Shown: positions 54,597 to 63,628 of the stretch, piece by piece | Layout of the letters: the number at the start of each line of letters is the position of its first letter | Position numbering within the stretch: the stretch's first letter is position 1 | From: Bryobacteraceae bacterium | GTDB lineage: Bacteria > Acidobacteriota > Terriglobia > Bryobacterales > Bryobacteraceae | Assembly (NCBI GenBank): GCA_023384675.1 | Contig: JAHDVK010000012.1 | Coordinates: forward strand, 96,927-160,926 | DNA: 64,000 bases | Direction of reading: 5' to 3' | Position numbers and translations under genes: made by a program | The notes under the pieces: generated by a model | What the model was told of the DNA's origin: nothing | The model's database searches: none | Seen by the model: only the letters and a program-made list of their open reading frames with translations

Positions 54597-55931
54597 TCAA
54601 ACCTTCCTGGGATCCAGCGAGATATACTCCGCTCTCTGGCCGCTGGTGCCGCGAGCGAGGCGCGCAATTTCCGGATGGGTTCTGGCGAGTTCCTCAAGGC
54701 TGGCTCTTGCGCACCGAATCGAAACCGGGCTCTTCGTTTCTGCAAAGACTGTTGCAAGCCCGACAGCCAGGGTACCGATCTGATATGAGGTCGTCGGCGA
54801 CCTAATCACATTAAGCAAACGCTGGAGAGGCTCCTTCATTTCAACCAAGTCCATTGCGTCCTGGCGCGTCGCGCTCCCAAGTAGACACGCGACAAGATTC
54901 CTCTCCAGCCAGTCAAGAGGATCCGACTCGGCCTTGAGACTTTCCACGAATGCTGATAACACGGGCGTCGGGTAGTAAGTGTACTCAAAGCGGTCGCGAG
55001 GGTCCTTACTTTTCTTGGTAAGAATGCCAAGGTCAACGTAGGTTTCCAGGCGCGAGGCAGTCCTGTGCCACGTTGTCGATGCCCCTCCGACGTCTCCGCT
55101 CTTCTTGCGGGCAGCTCGCTCAAGCTCACGAAGCTGTTCGGTTAGGTGAAACTTTTGCCGTGAGGTCAGATAGCGGGCTCCGTCGGCTTCATCTACCAAT
55201 CCCTCCAGCGTCTTAGCAAACAAAACAGCCGCCTGACGCTTTTTGAGGGGCCAGGTCGTGGCCGCGAGCGCCACCAAGAGGCGGCTGAAGATGTCCAGAT
55301 CGGATGAGAGGACGATGAAGCTGAGCAGAATTCTGTCGGTGCTTATGATGTATGGGTTGCCGATCCACGACTCACCGTTGCACTTGCCGTCCAGCTTCGC
55401 GAGTAACCGTGCCTCTGGAGTTGCCTGGGCGGTGCTCGAAATAAGGCCCGTGGCCTCGGCCCAATCAATAATGTGCGACAGGCCAGTCTTCGAACCTGAC
55501 TTCGCGGAAACTGTGATGGCACCGACCTTTGACGGAACGTCGGGGCTTGCGAGGCACCGGTCTTGCCACCACACCGTGGCTGCATTGGAAGCATCCTTTC
55601 CATCGGTCAGGCGCAGGGCTCCAGCTGGCAGCTCTTCGATTACCAATCCGGGGTACCGCACTTCTTGCGCCTCCCCTTCGAAATCCTCACAAGTTGAAAC
55701 GGAGGCTGACCGACTGACACACAGCCGCTTTCTATACAAGTACTCGGTCAACGCCGGGATCTCTTCCGGACCAACTGTGGAGTCACTGGTCAGAAGTTCC
55801 GCTGTGGCTTTTTCAACCCGATACCGAGAGCCACTCATTTCGGTCGCGACGTTCGACAGAACTTTAAGGTGCCCCAAACGGAGCATGAACTCATCGAGAC
55901 CTGGAATCATGCGCCCCGACAGCAGAATCAC
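54597..55931 (-). CDS. Unrecognised winged-helix-containing protein, sixth gene of the operon
   Basis: A 444-residue protein. The GTG start at 55931 overlaps the HerA gene stop (GTGA). A probable winged helix lies at SRLETYVDLGILTKKSKDPRDRFEYTY (residues about 312-338), and helical regions surround it. No enzymatic motif is visible. It may bind DNA or act as an adaptor for the HerA-like ATPase. Confidence 0.6.
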   Translation of the reverse strand: MILLSGRMIPGLDEFMLRLGHLKVLSNVATEMSGSRYRVEKATAELLTSDSTVGPEEIPALTEYLYRKRLCVSRSASVSTCEDFEGEAQEVRYPGLVIEELPAGALRLTDGKDASNAATVWWQDRCLASPDVPSKVGAITVSAKSGSKTGLSHIIDWAEATGLISSTAQATPEARLLAKLDGKCNGESWIGNPYIISTDRILLSFIVLSSDLDIFSRLLVALAATTWPLKKRQAAVLFAKTLEGLVDEADGARYLTSRQKFHLTEQLRELERAARKKSGDVGGASTTWHRTASRLETYVDLGILTKKSKDPRDRFEYTYYPTPVLSAFVESLKAESDPLDWLERNLVACLLGSATRQDAMDLVEMKEPLQRLLNVIRSPTTSYQIGTLAVGLATVFAETKSPVSIRCARASLEELARTHPEIARLARGTSGQRAEYISLDPRKV

Positions 55932-57328
55932 GCTTCGTACCCCCCATGGGCTGTGATGCGGGGGCGGACCGCAATCACGCAACTGCGCTGAAGAGACGGA
56001 GCATTTCCGCATGAGAACAGTGCTTCCCCTTGGCTCAATCGCCTCAGTACCCCGTCGACGTCTGCGGTTTCTCCGTCAATTTGGATCTGAGTCGGAGCTG
56101 GAGATCGCATGCCCTTGGCGGCGACAGCGGCATCCTGAGGAGCGGTGAGTTGATGCGAAATGACGGTCTCAACCTGCGAGAGAAGGCTCTGGTCCAAAGC
56201 ACTAGGTTGCTGGGTCGCCACGCCCAGCGACAAGCCATAATTCCGGCCCTCCTTCGCGTACTTCACAATGGCAGCGCTTGCGACGGACGACTGGCCGGTT
56301 CCAACAAGTACATGAGCCTCATCCATCAATACCCACGTTCGGGGTAAACCGGACGATACGAAAGCCTCGAGCGAGTGCCTCTCAGCTTGGGAAAGCGAAG
56401 CGTCTAAGTCAATTCGCTTCTGCGCAAACGAGACGTCTCGACGGATGCGCAGGATTTGCCTCAGCAAGACTGCAACGATGACCCTTTTCAGGGCATCGGG
56501 AACCCTGCCGAGCATCAGGACGGCCGTGCGAAAGGCCTGGATTACATTTCCCAATGGTGTCCCTGACCCTGTGAACAGCGGCAGGGCTGCGTAGCTCGTC
56601 ATCCGCTGGCGGATACTTCGCAAGGTGGTGTCTTGGTAATTGCGTAAAATATCCGCGTCGGTGTTGAGGCAGTCCAGCAGTTCAGCAAAAGTGAATGTCG
56701 CAAAGCCGACAGCTTGAGTTCCATCCGTCCGAGTGTAGCCGTCGGTAGAAACGTGTTGCACGGCGTCGGCTATCAACATCCCACGCGGCTCCGTGAAGAT
56801 GTCCACATCAAACAACGAGCCCCAATCATCCAAGGAAAGATCAGCGGGCGAAATGAATAAAGGGTTTACGCCAGGCGGATCGATGTCTGGACGTTCATAT
56901 CCAGCGGGTACCCAAACATCGACATTTAAGGGCATTGAGGAAAAGCCCCGCTTCTTCATGACAGCAAACTGTTTCTTGATCTGGGGCGGGCCTTCATCCC
57001 CTAGAGCGAGAGTCGAAGTCCAGAATATGTCCATGATATCCAGAACCAGCGCGCCTCGCGGGGTTTCGAGGTGGGCTATCCGACTATCTCCACAACCCGC
57101 CGAGAGCCCTTCCATTAGCACGCCAAGCGTATAAGACTTGCCGGTCCCTCGCTTTCCGAAAGCGGCAATTACCTGTTCGCCGCTAACGTCCAACCAAACT
57201 TCCCGGAATGGGCCCGCTTCGGCGCTGTGGCCGAGCAGAAGTCGATCGGTACCCCTTTCGGACGGATCGCCCGCGACAATCGGCCCGGGTTTGCGAGTGG
57301 CATCAGGACTCAATTTGTAACTTGGCAT
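55928..57328 (-). CDS. HerA-like DNA translocase ATPase
   Basis: A 466-residue P-loop ATPase of the HerA/FtsK class. Walker A is AAFGKRGTGKSYTLGVL (about residues 54-70). Walker B is TWVLMDEAHVLVG, followed by a sensor-like GLSLGVATQQPSALDQSLLSQ with the usual VISHQL. HerA partners with nucleases in repair and defence. Here it is adjacent to a PLD nuclease and Vsr rather than NurA. It overlaps the next gene (GTGA). Confidence 0.85.
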   Translation of the reverse strand: MPSYKLSPDATRKPGPIVAGDPSERGTDRLLLGHSAEAGPFREVWLDVSGEQVIAAFGKRGTGKSYTLGVLMEGLSAGCGDSRIAHLETPRGALVLDIMDIFWTSTLALGDEGPPQIKKQFAVMKKRGFSSMPLNVDVWVPAGYERPDIDPPGVNPLFISPADLSLDDWGSLFDVDIFTEPRGMLIADAVQHVSTDGYTRTDGTQAVGFATFTFAELLDCLNTDADILRNYQDTTLRSIRQRMTSYAALPLFTGSGTPLGNVIQAFRTAVLMLGRVPDALKRVIVAVLLRQILRIRRDVSFAQKRIDLDASLSQAERHSLEAFVSSGLPRTWVLMDEAHVLVGTGQSSVASAAIVKYAKEGRNYGLSLGVATQQPSALDQSLLSQVETVISHQLTAPQDAAVAAKGMRSPAPTQIQIDGETADVDGVLRRLSQGEALFSCGNAPSLQRSCVIAVRPRITAHGGYEA

Positions 57329-57342
57329 GGCTGTATTGCTGA

Positions 57343-58503
57343 CTACATCTCAAGAGAATCGAACACATCCGCAGTGATCAGCCGCTTACCCTTCTTGCCA
57401 GCTTGAAAAGCCAACTGATCGAGGCTCTGCGAGATGTCGCGTGGCTTTGCGTCCTGCAAATTGCGGTTGAAGTGGTCCAGGAAACGCGCTTGAGCGTCGA
57501 CAGTGAAAGGGTAAGCGTCGCGTTCGTATAGCGAGGAGTCGATGGTCCCGGAATCAACAAGGTTCTGGACCTTGCCCCAATCGATGAATGCGTCGAGCAG
57601 TTTCCTCAAGTAGCTTTCAACGCCATTGGTCGCCAAGGTGTCGAGTCGATACGCGTGCTTTCCCAGCCTGTTTTGGATCTGAGGGTCCCAGATGGCTCGC
57701 GGCAGATGCTTCTCCTGCTTGCCGCTCACGGTGTAAATGAACCCGAAACTGCTGTTTTGATCGTCGAACACCAACTTATTTGCGGTGACCCAGTGATATT
57801 GGGTGGCCTCGTCAGCGTCTACATTTTCGAGCTTCGCCGCTTCGTCGGCAACGAAGAGCATTCGTTTCCCGTCATTGACAGTCCGGTACATCTCCCCTAT
57901 TGCCAACAGTACTTGATAGAACTCCTGACTCTGATCGAGCGGTTGGCTGAAGCCCATGGTTGCCTGGCCTGGGACCTTGCGGCCCTTCAAATACTCAAAG
58001 CTTTGCACAACCAGGTCTACCGGTGGTTGCCCCGGTGAACTCAGCAAGATCTTGTTGAAGGCTTCTGCGATGTGAGAGGCGATGCTTTTGTCGCGCAACC
58101 CCTTGGCGACATTCGGCTCCTTCCCGCGATACAGGTGCACAAGGTTGATGAGAAAATCTAGGCCCAACGCATCCAGGAAAGGGCGGACGATGTCGTCGAA
58201 GCGCGATTTCTTGGTGATGTCCCCGATCTCAATGATCACCGGATAGGCGGGGTAATCTTCCGTATTTTGCTCCAGCCACCAGCGGATGTGATACATAAGG
58301 TGAGTTTTGCCAACCCCCCAATCGCCATAGATAAGCATCTTCACTGGCTTTCTGGTCGCGAAGCGCATCTCAATTCCGGTTATGATCTTCTCTTTGATCA
58401 TGTCGTCGTGGCAGAAGATCAGATTGGCGTCCTCCGGCAATTCCGGGAGGAAGCTGGAACGCCCATCCTGCATACAGAACCAATCGCCAAGAATTAATGG
58501 CAT
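57343..58503 (-). CDS. P-loop ATPase with GKTH Walker A, first copy (Cdc6/Orc-like)
   Basis: A 386-residue AAA+ ATPase. Walker A is LIYGDWGVGKTHLMYHI (residues about 56-72), Walker B is RMLFVADEAAKLE, and a C-terminal helical part with DISQSLDQLAFQAG could be a lid or wHTH. AAGGAGAAATAACA precedes the ATG, one of the best ribosome sites in the operon. It lies 17 nt after the PLD gene and 14 nt before HerA. It is probably the core sensor or loader of the system. Confidence 0.78.
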   Translation of the reverse strand: MPLILGDWFCMQDGRSSFLPELPEDANLIFCHDDMIKEKIITGIEMRFATRKPVKMLIYGDWGVGKTHLMYHIRWWLEQNTEDYPAYPVIIEIGDITKKSRFDDIVRPFLDALGLDFLINLVHLYRGKEPNVAKGLRDKSIASHIAEAFNKILLSSPGQPPVDLVVQSFEYLKGRKVPGQATMGFSQPLDQSQEFYQVLLAIGEMYRTVNDGKRMLFVADEAAKLENVDADEATQYHWVTANKLVFDDQNSSFGFIYTVSGKQEKHLPRAIWDPQIQNRLGKHAYRLDTLATNGVESYLRKLLDAFIDWGKVQNLVDSGTIDSSLYERDAYPFTVDAQARFLDHFNRNLQDAKPRDISQSLDQLAFQAGKKGKRLITADVFDSLEM

Positions 58504-58520
58504 TGTTATTTCTCCTTTTA

Positions 58521-59027
58521 CTAGTAGCAGTCCTCCGCGAGCCGAGCGTCATCATCAGCGAACAGAGCGTTTGCGTAGCAAATGAGGTCTTGGATCATGG
58601 AAGAAATCTTGTCCGCCCGGCTCTCAAAGCTTGACCGAAACTCAATCGCGAGTTCAACGTTGTCACGATCTGCGCGGCGGGTGAAATTTGGTGAGCCCAG
58701 GAGTGCGTAGCGGAATCCATCGCACTCAAGAATGTATAGTTTTGCGTGGAGTTGCGGGTTGTAGAGTACCATCGGCCTCAGATTGGCATTCATGACTGCT
58801 AGAGCTTTCCGGTGCCAGCCTTCCTTGGGTGGACGCGTAAGTACCCGCACTGTCGCCTTCGATACGGTTGAAGCTTCGACTATCATGGCAAGAAAATCGC
58901 ACCTGCCGGGGGCCTCGGTTACCCAAGGCGTTATGAGCGAGAGAGTCCGCAGCCTGTGGCGATTCGCGAAAGCAACCTCCGAGAAACGAGAGAGCGACCC
59001 CTCAGATACGATGTCGAAGGAACTCAT
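58521..59027 (-). CDS. Single-HKD phospholipase D-like nuclease
   Basis: A 168-residue PLD-superfamily protein. The HKD motif region is QLHAKLYILECDGFRYALLGSPNFTRRADRDNVELAIEF (H and K at about 95 and 97, then the GSPN and N-E residues). One HKD implies a dimeric nuclease. It resembles stand-alone PLD nucleases, and DISARM DrmC is a possible relative. The ATG at 59027 overlaps the vsr stop; AGGAAGG lies upstream. Confidence 0.82.
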   Translation of the reverse strand: MSSFDIVSEGSLSRFSEVAFANRHRLRTLSLITPWVTEAPGRCDFLAMIVEASTVSKATVRVLTRPPKEGWHRKALAVMNANLRPMVLYNPQLHAKLYILECDGFRYALLGSPNFTRRADRDNVELAIEFRSSFESRADKISSMIQDLICYANALFADDDARLAEDCY

Positions 59028-59455
59028 CCGCGACCTTCCTGGGAGGTTGCGGCCCCGAGAAAGCGCTTGAGTCGATTGGAGAGATTGCCCGCCCCCACCT
59101 GGCACTCCCAAATGATCAGGACCTTCCAACCAAGCGAGAGCAGCGCCCTCCTGGCTTTCCGATCGCGAAGGGTATTCTTGTCGAGCTTCTTATTCCAGAA
59201 CGGAACGTTAGAAGTCGGCCGAGTTGAACGAGAGCAGTTCCTGTGGCCATGCCAAAAACACCCGTGGACGAAGATGACAGCGTTGTGTTTTGGGAGCACT
59301 ATGTCAGGGCGCCCAGGCAGGTCGTCGCGGTGAAGGCGAAAGCGAAAGCCTAGACGGTGCAGGGCGCTCCTCACCCGAAGTTCCGGGGAGGTGTCCTTCC
59401 CGCAAACCCTCGACATGCAGTACCTTCGCTGTGTATCAGTAAGCGTATCGCTCAT
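59024..59455 (-). CDS. vsr: Very short patch repair endonuclease
   Basis: A 143-residue Vsr protein. Landmarks are MSRVCGKDTSPELRVRSALH, LPGRPDIVLPKHNAVIFVHGCFWHGH with the metal/active-site Asp and His, the zinc Cys, and LGWKVLIIWECQ. It nicks 5' to the T of T:G mismatches made by deamination of 5-methylcytosine. It follows the methyltransferase by 28 nt. The ATG is used instead of the upstream in-frame TTG. Confidence 0.93.
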   Translation of the reverse strand: MSDTLTDTQRRYCMSRVCGKDTSPELRVRSALHRLGFRFRLHRDDLPGRPDIVLPKHNAVIFVHGCFWHGHRNCSRSTRPTSNVPFWNKKLDKNTLRDRKARRALLSLGWKVLIIWECQVGAGNLSNRLKRFLGAATSQEGRG

Positions 59456-59483
59456 TTCGTCTAGCGGACCCAATCAGGACTGA

Positions 59484-60728
59484 TCACCTGACGGCGGGCC
59501 TCCTCTTGGATCTGTCATGCACGTCTGCGAGGCAACCTCTTCCCGTCGGCATTTTCTTGAGCAATGCCTCTACGCAATCTGCGAGTCTTGCGGCCAACAA
59601 TGGGGGGACAGCATTTCCGATCTGTCGTGCAATCTCCGTTTTTGAGCCCGTGAAGCGGAAGGAATCTGGAATCGACTGAAAGCGGGCAGCCTCCCGATGT
59701 GTTATTGGGCGATGTTGAACAGGATGTAGGTATCTCCCCTTCTCTGGCTTAAAGAATTCAGTTCTAATCGTGAACGCGGGGCGATTCCACCAAAGTCGAC
59801 CGAACAAGTCGGTGCCGCCGGATGTCTTGCGTATCCAACACGGCGGAGTGATGTCCCTCCGTTCGCGCTGAAGGTCGAACCTGTTCATCCCCTCATCTGG
59901 AATTGCCTCGTAACGCGCAATGCTGATGGCTGTCGGCGTCCGTCCGAAGTGAAGGTCCAACGGCGGCGCGGTCTGCCGAATCTCGGTCCCGACGGGTACG
60001 GGCAAGTCCGCGATCGCGTGGCGAACGGTGTTCCATTCCTCCAGCGCCTTACCGTCGGCACTCAACCGCAGCGATTTGCCGTTCCGGGGGTTGAAGTGGG
60101 TTTTCGGAGGCGGAAAGACGTCCTTCGGATCAGCATGCTTGCAGCCGACTATGAAGGCGCGATAGCGCAACTGCGGCACCCCATAATCAGCCGCCAGAAG
60201 CTTCTCGGAATGTACTTTGAACCCCAGCGCCTCGGCTGTCCCCAAAATCTCCCCGTGCTCGAACGAGCCGAGCAATTGGGGCACATTCTCCATTACAAAG
60301 ACCGAAGCACCGGAACGCTTTACTACCTCAAAAAACGGTCGCCAGAGCTGCTTTCTCGGATCACCTTCCCGATTCTTGTTGAGGAGACTAAAACCCTGAC
60401 AGGGCGGGCCGCCGATAACGACGTCGGCCGCCGGAATCGTGGTCGAGCGATCCGCCAGGATGTCGACGATATTGCCAGGGATGCAACGGTGTCCGAAATT
60501 GGCCTCGTAGGTCTCAGCAGCTGCGATGTCGAGGTCGTTGGCCCAAACGGAGACAAAGCGATGCCCAAACCGCGGACTGAAACCCAAGGTGAAGCAGCCA
60601 GCACCACAGAAAAGATCAATCAGGCGGAGCTTCGGCTCATCTGTAACTGGCGAGCTTGCTTTGCCCGCCCCGGCAGCCTTTAGGTCATCGAGCGAACTTT
60701 TCATCCGTGCGCGTGGCGTTCTTAGCAT
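59484..60728 (-). CDS. dcm: DNA (cytosine-5-)-methyltransferase
   Basis: A 414-residue C5 methyltransferase. Motif I is DLFCGAGCFTLGF, IV is GGPPCQGFS with the catalytic Cys, VI is MENVPQLL, VIII is QLRYRAFIVG, and IX/X is REAARFQSIPDSF...IARQIGNAVPP. The target-recognition region lies at about 225-320. It could protect host DNA in the neighbouring system. It heads the nine-gene operon; ATG codons at 60728 or 60704 are both possible. Confidence 0.92.
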   Translation of the reverse strand: MLRTPRARMKSSLDDLKAAGAGKASSPVTDEPKLRLIDLFCGAGCFTLGFSPRFGHRFVSVWANDLDIAAAETYEANFGHRCIPGNIVDILADRSTTIPAADVVIGGPPCQGFSLLNKNREGDPRKQLWRPFFEVVKRSGASVFVMENVPQLLGSFEHGEILGTAEALGFKVHSEKLLAADYGVPQLRYRAFIVGCKHADPKDVFPPPKTHFNPRNGKSLRLSADGKALEEWNTVRHAIADLPVPVGTEIRQTAPPLDLHFGRTPTAISIARYEAIPDEGMNRFDLQRERRDITPPCWIRKTSGGTDLFGRLWWNRPAFTIRTEFFKPEKGRYLHPVQHRPITHREAARFQSIPDSFRFTGSKTEIARQIGNAVPPLLAARLADCVEALLKKMPTGRGCLADVHDRSKRRPAVR

Positions 60729-60735
60729 CAGACCA

Positions 60736-61206
60736 CTAAAACTGAATTCTATCTAACTGCGACCTCCAGCAAACGCTCACCTCCTGCCAGTGAAGCGAGC
60801 GCGATTGCCGACTGTGCCTTTGGCTCTTCAGAGAAGCCCTCCGTGCTAACGCTGGGCTTCCTGATGTGCCGTGGTCGTCGCGAACCGCAGCCTTCGCGAT
60901 GCGACGCCCTCCACCTGATTGCATTAACTGCTTTATGCCCCCTGTTGACTCTCCACTACCCTCTCGCGCCTCCGAAACCCGCTTCCTGGTCGGCCTCCTT
61001 GCGGGAGACACTCCAAGACCGAATAGTCTTCCTCTGTTTCGAAGACTTACCCTCTCTGCGATGCCGTCGTCGACGTCCACCCTAGCCAGCGGCTCGATTG
61101 CCCAATACCCATCGACTTCTCCTGCATCCGTCACCAGACAAAAGCGGAGTTCCCATTGGGTGGGTGAAGTCCGCCGAATTCTGGCAGTGGTCGATTGGAT
61201 TCTCAT
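60736..61206 (-). CDS. Unrecognised basic protein, third gene of the tail operon
   Basis: A 156-residue protein. A beta-rich N-terminal half (ARIRRTSPTQWELRFCLVTD, GYWAIEPLARVDVDDG) leads to a strongly basic, Ser/Arg-rich tail, which may bind nucleic acid. The ATG at 61206 overlaps the previous stop (ATGA). It ends just before dcm starts, on the same strand, so it could share a transcript with that operon. Confidence 0.5.
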   Translation of the reverse strand: MRIQSTTARIRRTSPTQWELRFCLVTDAGEVDGYWAIEPLARVDVDDGIAERVSLRNRGRLFGLGVSPARRPTRKRVSEAREGSGESTGGIKQLMQSGGGRRIAKAAVRDDHGTSGSPALARRASLKSQRHSRQSRSLHWQEVSVCWRSQLDRIQF

Positions 61207-62078
61207 GGTCTCAGTCTCCGCGGCTCTGGGCGAGGTAATCCGCGGCGCAGGACTCGCTCGATCCCCACGCATGCGGAGTAGTGGTCCGGCAGCGTGCCAT
61301 TCAACCACTTGTAGTAGTCGGCGCGATCGACGCCCGCGGCGTCCTGGAGGTCTTTTACCTTGCAGCGGTGCTGGGTCAGGAATTCCTGCACCACGCGTTT
61401 GCGGTCCGGGATGGGGGTGGCCTGGAAGTCGCCGGCCGATTCCGGGCGGCGGGTGGCGATGATCTGACCGGCATCGTCGATGGCGAGTTGCGCATCGAGC
61501 GTTACCAGGCCGACGCCCCGCCGCTGGACCAGTTCCTGCACTTCGACGGTGTGGTGCCGGCTGGTTGGCGTCATCAGCACCAGTGGTCCCGACAGCCCGA
61601 GGAGCAGTTGCTGCACCGAGGCTCGGAATCGCGCACTGTCTGGCAGGATCGCCAGGAACACAGGCTGGGCTCTGGTCTCGCGGCGGGTGGAGAGTCCGAT
61701 GGTGAAGATGCCGTCGTGGCGCTCCTTGGGTGTCTGCCAGTGGATGCCGAGCGGCGTTGCCAGCGCGCGCGTGAATGCCGCCAGGTCGAGTTCGTGGACC
61801 AGGACGTCCTTCCGCGTGAGTTCAATCCGTTCGCAGAGGCGATGCGGGTCCCGGCAGAGGGCAGCGTATTGGCCATTGCCGTAGTCGACGATCCGGCGCG
61901 GGCAATGCGGCCACCCCGGGCGCGGACATGGGTAGGAGCCCTCCTCCATGTCGGTGACGCGGAGGTGCGGGCGGAGCAGTTCGACGTCGGCACCGCAGTG
62001 GAATTCCCAGAATGCCGGGATGGCGGCGAGACCGGGAAGCGCTTCAAGCGACTGCCATAAACGGCTGAGTGGTCTCAT
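61203..62078 (-). CDS. Unrecognised protein with C-terminal HTH
   Basis: A 291-residue protein. Its N-terminal half has several Cys, some as CPRPGWPHCPRR. The centre (IGLSTRRETRAQPVFLAILP, GPLVLMTPTSRHHTVEVQEL) is an alpha/beta layout. A C-terminal HTH-like part (EFLTQHRCKVKDLQDAAGVDRADYYKWLNGTL) resembles phage-regulator type folds. It overlaps the upstream gene by 35 nt. Function is unknown. Confidence 0.6.
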   Translation of the reverse strand: MRPLSRLWQSLEALPGLAAIPAFWEFHCGADVELLRPHLRVTDMEEGSYPCPRPGWPHCPRRIVDYGNGQYAALCRDPHRLCERIELTRKDVLVHELDLAAFTRALATPLGIHWQTPKERHDGIFTIGLSTRRETRAQPVFLAILPDSARFRASVQQLLLGLSGPLVLMTPTSRHHTVEVQELVQRRGVGLVTLDAQLAIDDAGQIIATRRPESAGDFQATPIPDRKRVVQEFLTQHRCKVKDLQDAAGVDRADYYKWLNGTLPDHYSACVGIERVLRRGLPRPEPRRLRP

Positions 62079-63231
62079 CGTCGGCCTCCGTACCGATCTG
62101 CACGAAGCGCCGTTCCCGCAAAAACTGCTCGATCGGCGCTGCTTCCTCGCCGCGCCCGAATTCAGCGATGTTTGGGGGCTGAATCATCAGGGGCCGCGGG
62201 CTGGATTCCCCAGTTAGCTTCACAGCGAAACGAGCCTTCAGCAGCCGGGCATCTTCGGGCAGGCTCGCCTTGCGATGGGCGAGGGCGGCAAACAGGTCGT
62301 CCGCCTTCTTCTTCTCGATCAGATGCAGGGCCTGGTCCGGCCAGCCGTATTCGAGTTCCGTGAGCCAGACACGGTCGATGCCCCAGATGTCCCGGCACTC
62401 CAGCGAGCGCGGCCCGTCCGCCCGGAGTGGCTCCAGCGTGTACTTGTGCGCGTAGACGAACCACTCAGGATCGCCGAACAAGTGCCAGCCAAACTGCTCA
62501 CGGTAGAGCCGGAGTTCTCCAAGAGTGCGGGCGTTGATCCTGAGTTCGTTGCTGATGAAATCGTAGACGACCAAATCGGTCTTCTCGGGCCGGAAGAACG
62601 TGCAGGTGGACTGCGGCCCTTTCCGGCTGGGCTCGCGCCGGCACAATTCCCCATGCTGCACGAGGAAGCGGACTTCGCCCGCAAGGTCAGTCCGGGCGAC
62701 CCGGCAACCTACCCCGCGCATCTTGGCGACGAACCAGGGCTCGAGCGCGGCCTCGAGGCCCTCAAGCGAGTACGGCAGATCTCCGGGGGGGATCACATTC
62801 AGCGGGTCGCGCGCCCGGAAGCTTTCAAATTTCCGGCGCCGCTGTGAGCCAAGCTCCCTTTCCTTGAGAACGAGCATGTCCGGCGCTTCCACCCAGATGC
62901 GCGCTGCGAGGTCGGCGGCCGTGGCTTCGAGGTCGACCTCGATGAAGTTGCGCCGCGCGATGTCGAGCAATTCGTCGAAGTTCTCATCCGCGCCGAGAGT
63001 CCCGATGACGTGAAGCCCCTCGATGACATGGGAGTCCATCCGCTCGTCGGGCTGCGCGAGCAGTCCGCCCAGCCGGAGGTAGTCGACCTCCGCATCGGCC
63101 GAGTCGGGCCAGGCAAAGCCACCCTCCTCGAGTAGAGGCCGGCAGGGTTCCAGGATCCGCAGAAGGCATCCGGGCTGAATCGTCTTCAGGACATCCGGCT
63201 GCGAAAAACTCTTCGGGTTGGATCGAACCAT
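62044..63231 (-). CDS. Unrecognised protein, first gene of the tail operon
   Basis: A 395-residue protein, acidic and globular. Recognisable segments are EGLHVIGTLGADENFDELLD, LVVYDFISNELRINARTLGE, and GWHLFGDPEWFVYAHKYTLEPL. I do not know the family. The ATG at 63231 is chosen because GGAGG lies 8 nt before it. Two more unknown genes follow, each overlapping, so the three act as one unit. Confidence 0.6.
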   Translation of the reverse strand: MVRSNPKSFSQPDVLKTIQPGCLLRILEPCRPLLEEGGFAWPDSADAEVDYLRLGGLLAQPDERMDSHVIEGLHVIGTLGADENFDELLDIARRNFIEVDLEATAADLAARIWVEAPDMLVLKERELGSQRRRKFESFRARDPLNVIPPGDLPYSLEGLEAALEPWFVAKMRGVGCRVARTDLAGEVRFLVQHGELCRREPSRKGPQSTCTFFRPEKTDLVVYDFISNELRINARTLGELRLYREQFGWHLFGDPEWFVYAHKYTLEPLRADGPRSLECRDIWGIDRVWLTELEYGWPDQALHLIEKKKADDLFAALAHRKASLPEDARLLKARFAVKLTGESSPRPLMIQPPNIAEFGRGEEAAPIEQFLRERRFVQIGTEADDETTQPFMAVA

Positions 63232-63628
63232 GGCAGAGACCTCCGAGGGGAATCCCGGCCGCGGGAAGCTCCCGGATGGGAGGGCGGCGAGGAACTCGAA
63301 GCCACAGAATAGCACGGCGAATACAGGGCGAATCTAGACCACAACGTAACCTCTTCAAAACAGGCGAAATAAAGATGTCACGAGCCACTTCTTGTGGAAA
63401 CCTGTGGAATTCGCACTCAATTCGGCTAACTGCATGAAAATGCGGCGGAACCCGTCAGGACGGGCTCAGTAGGCCCATTCATGCCCGTGCTCGCGCCGGG
63501 GCGGCGATACGAAGCCTTTTTGCGTTTACCCACATTTTCCCTACATTTCCACCCTTGCTTTACCCACATTCTGAGGCCCGATCATGGGCGTGTCATGAAA
63601 CACGCCACAGACGGGAAGGACGAGTGAA
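63232..63628. other. Intergenic region with iterons
   Basis: 397 nt between divergent genes. It is AT-richer than its surroundings and contains the iterons at 63525-63570. It is probably the shared control region for the unknown operon and the excisionase-like gene. Confidence 0.5.
63525..63570 (+). repeat. Three short direct repeats (iterons)
   Basis: TTTACCCACATT occurs at 63525-63536 and exactly again at 63559-63570. A third degenerate copy, CCCTACATTTCC, lies between them. They lie 60-100 nt before an AlpA-like gene, so they may bind that protein. Confidence 0.55.

Noticed and set aside
52088..60728. Classification as DISARM
   Set aside because: PLD and a 5mC methyltransferase fit, but no DrmA helicase or DrmB (DUF1998) protein is present, and the HerA and GKTH ATPases are not DISARM parts.
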